From: CAZOOA01 sp964581355
GTDB taxonomy: Bacteria; Bacillota; Dethiobacteria; DTU022; UBA8154
Reading direction: 5' to 3'
Assembly: GCA_964581355.1 (NCBI GenBank)
Contig: CAZOOA010000105.1
Location: forward strand, 1 to 6,942
DNA: 6,942 nucleotides
Below are positions 1-4,527 of the stretch, in pieces; positions within the stretch are counted from its first letter, which is position 1; each line of letters opens with the position of its first letter. A model generated the notes under the pieces. The model saw only the letters and a program-made list of their open reading frames with translations. It did no database searches and was not told the DNA's origin. The position numbers and the translations under genes were made by a program.

Positions 1-2
1 AC

Positions 3-344
3 ATCCCAACAGGTGTAGGCAATCACTTGCGTTTTGATGCCACAGGAAATCTCGAGTCAGGCCGGTGGTTGTCATCAGAGGCAGCCCCCGCAGGGGGAGA
101 TCAGGCCGTCTCCAGTGCACAGCAGCAGTCGGCAGCGGCTACAAGGGACCTGGAATCCAGCATGAATGAACTGTCAACCATGACGGGCTCCACTGAGCCT
201 GCACCAGATGGTGCAGGCGGAATGGACAGTGACATGACGACATCCGGGGCCCCGGAGGCTGGCTCTGTGGATGCGTATGATTCTCAGGGAGCAACTGGCT
301 CACTGGATGAAGCAAGCATGGAGTCGCTGGATGTGCTGGCCTGA
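3..344 (+). CDS. 3' end of a hypothetical protein with an acidic, low-complexity C-terminal tail (5' partial)
   Basis: I do not recognise this protein. The reading frame is open from the left edge to a TGA at 342-344, so the gene probably starts outside the window. A TTG at 27 could be a start, but nothing requires it. The visible 113 or so residues begin with a short segment (IPTGVGNHLRFD) that looks like the end of a folded domain. After that the chain is dominated by Ser, Ala, Gly, Thr, Asp, Glu and Gln, with several Met. From residue 9 on there is no Lys, Cys or Ile, and only three Arg against about 18 acidic residues. There is no membrane segment. This composition suggests an intrinsically disordered acidic tail or linker. 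The DNA for the tail contains a perfect 9-bp inverted repeat (197-218). The gene is convergent with the sulfur operon and ends just before a shared terminator. Confidence is good that it is coding and low for any role. Confidence 0.6.
   Translation: MPTGVGNHLRFDATGNLESGRWLSSEAAPAGGDQAVSSAQQQSAAATRDLESSMNELSTMTGSTEPAPDGAGGMDSDMTTSGAPEAGSVDAYDSQGATGSLDEASMESLDVLA
197..218. repeat. perfect inverted repeat inside the coding tail
   Basis: GCCTGCACC (197-205) and GGTGCAGGC (210-218) are exact reverse complements separated by AGAT. This gives a 9-bp GC-rich stem with a tetraloop inside the reading frame of the hypothetical protein. No T run follows, so it is not an obvious terminator. It may be chance within repetitive Ala/Gly/Pro codons. 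Confidence 0.5.
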
Positions 345-348
345 AAAG

Positions 349-382
349 CAGGAATGAGCCTGTAACAGGGAATGAGCCTGTT
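349..382. repeat. short imperfect tandem duplication after the hypothetical gene
   Basis: CAGGAATGAGCCTGT (349-363) is repeated almost exactly as CAGGGAATGAGCCTGT (366-381), with one inserted G. The second copy also contains AACAGG/CCTGTT arms (364-369 and 377-382) that could form a small 6-bp hairpin. It lies between the stop codon and the terminator. Its function is unknown; a replication-slippage duplication is the simplest reading. Confidence 0.55.
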
Positions 383-392
383 GATTCAATTT

Positions 393-437
393 AAAAGAAC
401 CCTTCCGGGAGTTAAAAGCACCTGGAAGGGTTCTTTT
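393..437. terminator. bidirectional rho-independent terminator between convergent genes
   Basis: AAAAGAACCCTTCC (393-406) and GGAAGGGTTCTTTT (424-437) are perfect 14-bp inverted arms. The stem can be extended by a G-T and two G-C pairs (407-409 with 421-423), leaving an 11-nt loop. The outer four pairs are A-T, so each strand ends the hairpin with TTCTTTT. It lies 49 bases after the stop of the plus-strand hypothetical gene. It is also about 120 bases past the stop of the last minus-strand operon gene, so it can serve both transcripts. Confidence 0.85.
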
Positions 438-556
438 GATTACTCTAAGGGGCCGCCTGGCAAAGGACTAACCCTTGCAGGCAAGCACCGGTCAGTATCC
501 TTTGGCAGGGAAAACCAGCCGGTTCCCTGTTTTGTTCCGCATTTTGGGAGAACAGG

Positions 557-976
557 TTACAAGTCCGGCCGTTTTTCTTTCAGCAGGGCATAGATGTACG
601 TGCCGTAAATCATGCCGATAAAGGTAAAGAAGCCGAAGATTTTTCCTTCGCCCAGCTGGGCCAGGACGGTGCCCGGGCAGGCGCCAGCCATGCCCCAACC
701 GATGCCGAACAGGGCTGCGCCCAGCAGGCTCCACCGGCCCAGCTTTTTGTGGCTGATTTTTAAAGGTTGGCCGCTCCGGGTGGTTTTTCCCCGCAGTTGA
801 AGGACCTGCATGCCGATAAAACCGACAATGATAGCGGTCAGGATCACCCAGGCCAGCTTGAGATCCCGGCCGACAAACAGATTGAAAATCAGGTCAAATT
901 CCGAGGCGCCTACCCGGCTCAAGGTAAACCCGAACAGGGTGCCGAAACCAAGAAAGCCCATTTTTTTGCCCATCAT
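557..976 (-). CDS. YeeE/YedE family membrane protein, C-terminal half (putative sulfur-compound transporter subunit)
   Basis: This 139-residue integral membrane protein matches the C-terminal half of YeeE/YedE (TsuA-like, PmpA/PmpB-type) proteins. Family members import thiosulfate or other sulfur compounds through conserved cysteines. About four membrane segments are visible (roughly residues 8-22, 41-59, 83-99 and 112-131). The early GFTLSRVGA motif and the signature GWGMAGACPGT (93-103), with Cys100, are typical. The reading frame stays open upstream through the neighbouring gene. The start is nevertheless fixed by an ATGATG at 971-976, preceded on the minus strand by GGGAGGTGGAGG, with GGAGG six bases from the first ATG. 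That ATG overlaps the TGA of the preceding gene (ATGA), which implies translational coupling. Classic family members carry both halves in one chain; here they are separate genes and presumably pair in the membrane. Substrate is inferred from family and neighbours. Confidence 0.88.
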   Translation of the reverse strand: MMGKKMGFLGFGTLFGFTLSRVGASEFDLIFNLFVGRDLKLAWVILTAIIVGFIGMQVLQLRGKTTRSGQPLKISHKKLGRWSLLGAALFGIGWGMAGACPGTVLAQLGEGKIFGFFTFIGMIYGTYIYALLKEKRPDL

Positions 977-1503
977 CCTCCACCTCCCAGCAGTAGAATC
1001 CGGACCAGGTTGGCGGCAATGACCCCGCCGATTAGAAAGAAGGCGGTGGCAAAAATACTGGATAGATGCAGGTTGGCGATGCCGTGAATGCCGTGGCCGG
1101 ATGTGCAGCCGCCGGCCATCCGGGCGCCCAGCCCCAGCAGGATCCCCCCGGCGAAAAAGTACAGGGCTGTTAACAGCGCCGGCCAGTTGAGTGCGGCGGT
1201 AAACTGCCCCATTTCTGCCGTGGTTCCGGGATTCCCGGCCAGCGAATTGGCCAGAAAACCCCCCAGGATCATACCGGCGATAAAAAAGACGCGCCAGCTC
1301 CAGGTATCTGTAAAATGGGACTGGATCCACTTCAGGCGGTGAGTGCGGAAAATGATTTTGACCAGGTTGCCGTAGCCGGTGGAGACCCCCAGGGCGGTAT
1401 TGTAAAAATAATAGAGCAGGGGCACCAAAAGCCCGATAACGATCCCCCCGGCCCAGAAGGGCCAGGGACGGACAAAGATAGATTCTGCCAGGGTTTCGAT
1501 CAT
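973..1503 (-). CDS. YeeE/YedE family membrane protein, N-terminal half (putative sulfur-compound transporter subunit)
   Basis: This 176-residue membrane protein corresponds to the N-terminal half of the YeeE/YedE fold. Hydrophobic segments lie at about residues 17-34, 72-89, 108-126 and 150-172. The hallmark GARMAGGCTSGHGIHG (126-141) is present; Cys133 is the only cysteine and is expected to line the sulfur-substrate path, as conserved cysteines do in the thiosulfate transporter YeeE/TsuA. The ATG at 1501-1503 overlaps the TGA (1500-1502) of the metallo-beta-lactamase/rhodanese gene. A modest GAGG lies four bases upstream, so its translation is probably coupled to that gene. Its own TGA overlaps the start of the second half-gene. 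The pair plus the sulfur enzyme next door points to uptake or export of thiosulfate or a related sulfane-sulfur species. The direction of transport cannot be read from the sequence. Confidence 0.9.
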   Translation of the reverse strand: MIETLAESIFVRPWPFWAGGIVIGLLVPLLYYFYNTALGVSTGYGNLVKIIFRTHRLKWIQSHFTDTWSWRVFFIAGMILGGFLANSLAGNPGTTAEMGQFTAALNWPALLTALYFFAGGILLGLGARMAGGCTSGHGIHGIANLHLSSIFATAFFLIGGVIAANLVRILLLGGGG

Positions 1504-2882
1504 TCGTCCTCACCACCGGATTCCATGGGGTATCCGGCAGCAGCCCAAGCTGTTGTGCCACCCACGGCATTGATCACCTGCTGAAAGCCCCGCTGCTTTA
1601 ACAGGCTGGCAGCGGTCATGGAACGGTTGCTGGTGTTGCAGAGGACCACCACCGGGGCCTCGGGATCCCATTGTTTGTACAGGTGCCGGACATCCGGTGT
1701 CGGGGCCAGACCTGTTCCCCCGATATGCCCCTTGCTGTATTCACCTTTGGCCCGGTTATCCAGGACCAGGGGATTTTCTGTGTTCATCCATTCCCGCAAG
1801 CCCTGTACAGAGATGGTTCCCACGTTGTCCACGGGCAAGCCGGCGTTAATCCAGCCCTCCATGGCTCCTTCCAGGAAGCCGGCAATCCGGTCCAGACCCA
1901 CATTGTGCAGGGTCTGCTCTACTTTGGCCAGCTGGTTTTCCTGTTCCAGGACAAGAATTAGCTCGTCCTCGGGGGGAATCACCCAGCCGGCGAAGGTGAC
2001 CAGGTTGCCGTGGTGGCTGATACTGTAGGAACCCGGGATATGGGCCGAAGCAAAAGAGTGGTACGGCCGGGTATCCAGGACTGTTTTCCCCTGGTCGATG
2101 GCCTGGGAGACTGCAGGGGGCTTCAGCGGAACAGGAGGCGTAAGGCTGCTTAACAGGGCCGGGCCTTGGCGGTTGATCTCCGAGCAGCGGGCGAAATGAT
2201 CCGGGGCGGAAGGCATGTCGGTAAGCAGGTCTAGTTTGAATGATTCCAGGTCCTCATGCTGCAGGGCGTAATTGTAAAGACGTTCAGTGCCGATGGTACT
2301 CCACAACTTGGCCGACAGGGCCCGTCCGCACAAAGAACCCATACCGTGAGCAGGGTATATTTCCACGTGGTCCGGCAGTTCTTTTAGCCGTTTCAGGCTG
2401 GAGAACAGTTTTTCCGCCAGCTCTTCCTCGCGGTTGGGGAACAGGTCCGGGCGCCCTACGTCGCCTACCAGCAGAGTGTCGCCGGTAAAGGCCAAAACCG
2501 GCCCGTCGCCCCGATCCAGGTCGGTTACGACGTAGACAGCGCAGTCCGGAGTATGCCCGGGCGTTTCCAGCAGTTTAAACCGCAGGTTTTCCACGGCAAA
2601 TTCTTCTCCATCATCCAGGGCATGGTGGGGGAAGGTGCAGTTGGCAATTTTCGGGGCATAAATGGGGGCTCCTGTTTTTTGGGCCAGTTCCATGTGGCCG
2701 GAGACAAAGTCGGCATGAAGGTGGGTCTCCAGTATAGCCACGATTTCCATACCGAAGGATTTTGCCTGCGCCAGGTACGCCTCGATGTTGCGCACCGGGT
2801 CCACCACGACACATTTTTTCTCGCTGCCCAAGACATAAGAACATTGGGCAATCCCCGGGGTGTAAAGTTGGGCAATCTGCAT
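1500..2882 (-). CDS. CstB-like metallo-beta-lactamase fold / tandem rhodanese protein (putative persulfide dioxygenase-sulfurtransferase)
   Basis: The 460-residue cytoplasmic protein has an N-terminal metallo-beta-lactamase domain of the ETHE1/CstB persulfide dioxygenase group, followed by two rhodanese domains. From the ATG at 2880-2882, the metal motif THLHADF gives His54, His56 and Asp58. Other expected residues are His110 (TPGHT), Asp135 (FTGDTLLVGDVGRPDL) and His179 (YPAHG, followed by SLCG with Cys185). The first rhodanese (about 254-350) has LVLEQEN where the active loop should be and no cysteine, so it looks inactive. The second (about 358-452) has VVLCNTSNRS with Cys415, a normal catalytic loop. 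CstB of Staphylococcus aureus has this order and makes thiosulfate from low-molecular-weight persulfides. An in-frame TTG lies two codons upstream, but AAGGAGGT at 2890-2897 sits seven bases before the ATG and fixes the start. It is coupled to the YeeE-like genes by an ATGA overlap. Exact substrate is inferred. Confidence 0.9.
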   Translation of the reverse strand: MQIAQLYTPGIAQCSYVLGSEKKCVVVDPVRNIEAYLAQAKSFGMEIVAILETHLHADFVSGHMELAQKTGAPIYAPKIANCTFPHHALDDGEEFAVENLRFKLLETPGHTPDCAVYVVTDLDRGDGPVLAFTGDTLLVGDVGRPDLFPNREEELAEKLFSSLKRLKELPDHVEIYPAHGMGSLCGRALSAKLWSTIGTERLYNYALQHEDLESFKLDLLTDMPSAPDHFARCSEINRQGPALLSSLTPPVPLKPPAVSQAIDQGKTVLDTRPYHSFASAHIPGSYSISHHGNLVTFAGWVIPPEDELILVLEQENQLAKVEQTLHNVGLDRIAGFLEGAMEGWINAGLPVDNVGTISVQGLREWMNTENPLVLDNRAKGEYSKGHIGGTGLAPTPDVRHLYKQWDPEAPVVVLCNTSNRSMTAASLLKQRGFQQVINAVGGTTAWAAAGYPMESGGEDE

Positions 2883-2889
2883 AAACAAG

Positions 2890-2897
2890 ACCTCCTT
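2890..2897 (-). promoter_or_regulatory. strong ribosome binding site deciding the start of the CstB-like gene
   Basis: On the minus strand AAGGAGGT is followed by seven bases (CTTGTTT) and then ATG at 2882-2880. The in-frame TTG at 2888-2886 would be only one base from this site and is therefore unlikely to be the start. The site lies just inside the edge of the N gap. Confidence 0.85.
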
Positions 2898-2904
2898 GCA
2901 AAAA

Positions 2905-3004
2905 NNNNNNNNNNNNNNNNNNNNNNNNNNNNNNNNNNNNNNNNNNNNNNNNNNNNNNNNNNNNNNNNNNNNNNNNNNNNNNNNNNNNNNNNNNNNNNNN
3001 NNNN
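2905..3004. other. assembly gap of exactly 100 Ns
   Basis: All bases are N. A run of exactly 100 is the usual placeholder for a gap of unknown size. It removes the C-terminus and stop codon of the SLC13-type permease and the spacer before the CstB-like gene. Any reading frame drawn through it is meaningless. Another small gene could be hidden here. Confidence 0.99.
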
Positions 3005-4257
3005 GGGGCCCGGCTCATGACCATCAGGGCGGCCTGGTGGGTGGGGAGCAAAAGGGTCATGTTGGCCCCGGCGGCTACAGCCATCAATGCCGCTGCTGTT
3101 TCCAGGTTGCTGCCCGTAGCGATCCCTGCAGCCAGCGGTGCCATGAAAACGGCAGCGGCCGCGTTGTTAATGGCATTGGACAGGGCCGAGGAAACAAAGA
3201 CCAGCAGCAGCACCAGCCAAAAAGGGGGCAGGCCGGCGGCAAAGCCGCCCAAAAAAGATGACAGCAGATCCAGGGCTCCGGTGTGTTCCAGGATTTTGCC
3301 GATCCCCAGCATGGATCCCAGGAAAAAAACAATTTTCAAGTCCACGCTTTTGTACGCCTCAGGCAGTTTCAGCACCCGGGACAGGAGCAGGATCAGGGCG
3401 GCCCCGCCGAAACCAAGGGCCGGATGAAGCAGGCCCAGGCTGACCACCAGTACGGCCAGGAAGACAGCACAAAGTGTCACCTGCCGCTCCCGGGTGGCCA
3501 GGGGAGCAAGGGAGTATGTTTGGTTTAAATCTTCCTGCCCGGCATCCCCCTGTTCCAAGTGACACCCCGGCCCATTTTCTGGGCTTTCCCCTGCCCCCGG
3601 GTCCATGCCGCAGGATTTGCAGAACAGCCACAAAAGCAGGGCGGTCAAGAGCATGGCTGCCCCATGGGGGGCAAAATCGAACATTTTAAAGGATTCCCCG
3701 GAGGCGGAAACCATGTAGGAGGCGATGATGATGTTGGGAGCGCTGCCGATCAGGGTCATGGTGCCGCCCAGGATCGACCCCATGGCCAGGGGGAGGCCGA
3801 AGCTGCCCGGGCTGCTGCCGCAACGTTTTGACATGCGCACGGCCGTGGGCAGCATCAGGCCTACGGCCCCAACGTTGTTCATGATGGCAGAGAGTACAGC
3901 CCCTACAGCGCTTATACTGATCACCTGCCCCCTGATGCTGCGCAGGCGCCGGGCCAGGGCCTGTCCCAGCCCGCGCAGCAGGCCGGAGTTAATAATGCCC
4001 TGACTAACCAGGAAGACAGCGATGATGGTTGCCAGGGCCGGGTGCCCGAACCCGGAAAAGATGATCTCCGGAGGGGCTGTCCCGGCTATGCCCAGGATTA
4101 ACAGGCCCCCCAAGGCGGCCAGTTCCATGGGAAAACGCCCCGAGGCTACCAAGGCCAGCACTGCCAGCAAAATGCTCCAGGCAAAGATTTGTTCTACCCC
4201 AAGCCAAATCCCCCCTGGCTTGAAAATGGAGTTTAAAGCTTTCCGGTCTTTCCACAT
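3005..4257 (-). CDS. SLC13/DASS (ArsB/NhaD superfamily) anion permease, 3' partial at the assembly gap
   Basis: About 417 residues of a polytopic transporter are visible before the gap. The two inverted halves of the family are clear. The first has MNNVGAVGLMLP (126-137) and GGTMTLIGSAPN (164-175). The second has NAINNAAAAVFMAP (361-374) and GANMTLLLPTHQAALMV (397-413). Known members are sodium-coupled carriers of sulfate, dicarboxylates or other anions, or exporters. The neighbours suggest a sulfur oxyanion here, but this is inference. A hydrophilic loop (about 217-257) separates the halves; the TrkA_C/RCK_C domains found there in many bacterial relatives are absent. Cys213 and Cys216 form a CxxC at the end of a membrane segment, and Cys232 lies in the loop. 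The start is the ATG at 4255-4257, since an in-frame TGA lies 9 bases upstream (4267-4269). No good ribosome binding site is visible there. Probably only a few tens of residues are missing. Confidence 0.85.
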
Positions 4258-4361
4258 TATATTACATCAAAATAAGAATAAAAAGTCTTTTTGTAGAAAA
4301 AGAGTATTTTGAAAGAGGGAAATTCCAGCAGCATGGGTCTATCGAAGGCCAGGCAATAGCG

Positions 4362-4436
4362 CAGGTTATTTTTTTTCTTTAAATGTTCCTGTTGAAAAAG
4401 GGACAACAGTTTTTTTGGAGAATAATAACCTGTCAA
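4362..4436. promoter_or_regulatory. candidate operator/promoter region with a 9-bp dyad
   Basis: CAGGTTATT (4362-4370) and AATAACCTG (4424-4432) are exact inverted copies, and a further CAGGTTA occurs at 4463-4469. On the minus strand a consensus TTGACA (4436-4431) overlaps the right arm, but the hexamer about 17 bases on is a poor -10. On the plus strand AATAAT (4421-4426) matches a -10 at five of six bases; a weak GGGACA (4400-4405) lies 15 bases upstream. The arrangement would let one regulator act on both divergent genes. Promoter calls here are weak; the dyad itself is certain. Confidence 0.35.
4389..4416 (+). terminator. weak hairpin with T run inside the leader of the sensor phosphatase gene
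   Basis: CTGTTG (4389-4394) pairs with CAACAG (4404-4409) across a 9-nt A/G loop, and seven Ts (4410-4416) follow immediately. The form is that of an intrinsic terminator on the plus strand, but the stem is only six pairs. It sits inside the arms of the larger dyad (4362-4432). It could stop upstream transcripts or act as an attenuator, or simply be part of an operator. Confidence 0.35.
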
Positions 4437-4527
4437 AGAAGTGCTTTCCGAAGAAGCGGTTTCAGGTTAAAGGTGCGATTTCATCAACGATTCAGGATGT
4501 GAACATGCATTGCAGGTACTTGAAAAG

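Larger units (their letters stand above)
4258..4527. other. divergent intergenic region between the sulfur operon and the sensor phosphatase gene
   Basis: No convincing gene is seen in these 270 bases. The part next to the permease (4258-4320) is very A/T rich. The middle contains the dyad and hairpin described separately. A perfect TATAAT on the minus strand (4256-4261) overlaps the permease start codon, so it cannot be the promoter of that start. The reading frame of the phosphatase is open back to a TAA at 4468-4470, but without a better start codon than those listed for that gene. Confidence 0.7.

Noticed and set aside
372..593. Possible small plus-strand gene covering the terminator
   Set aside because: It reads through the terminator hairpin and then against the YeeE-like gene; its composition is not protein-like and there is no ribosome binding site.
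557..1570. A long minus-strand frame covering both YeeE-like genes (337 codons)
   Set aside because: Only its last 139 codons encode a recognisable protein. The upstream part is a Pro/Arg-rich shadow of the N-terminal half-gene and the rhodanese domain in another frame.
2883..2888. TTG start two codons upstream for the CstB-like protein
   Set aside because: It is only one base from the AAGGAGGT site; the ATG at 2880-2882 has proper spacing.
2611..3004. Continuation of the permease frame through the N gap to about 2611
   Set aside because: The Ns hide the real frame, and the sequence after the gap in that frame is an Arg/Pro/Cys-rich shadow of the metallo-beta-lactamase gene. The permease must end within the gap.
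3017..3631. Several open frames opposite or alongside the permease
   Set aside because: They are Arg/Pro/Gly/Ser-rich shadows produced by the GC-biased third positions of the permease gene.
4256..4261. Perfect TATAAT on the minus strand at the permease start
   Set aside because: Transcription from it would begin inside the coding region, and there is no -35 hexamer at the right distance. It is probably a chance match in A/T-rich sequence.
4505..4507. ATG upstream of the sensor phosphatase
   Set aside because: It is in a different frame from the phosphatase gene.
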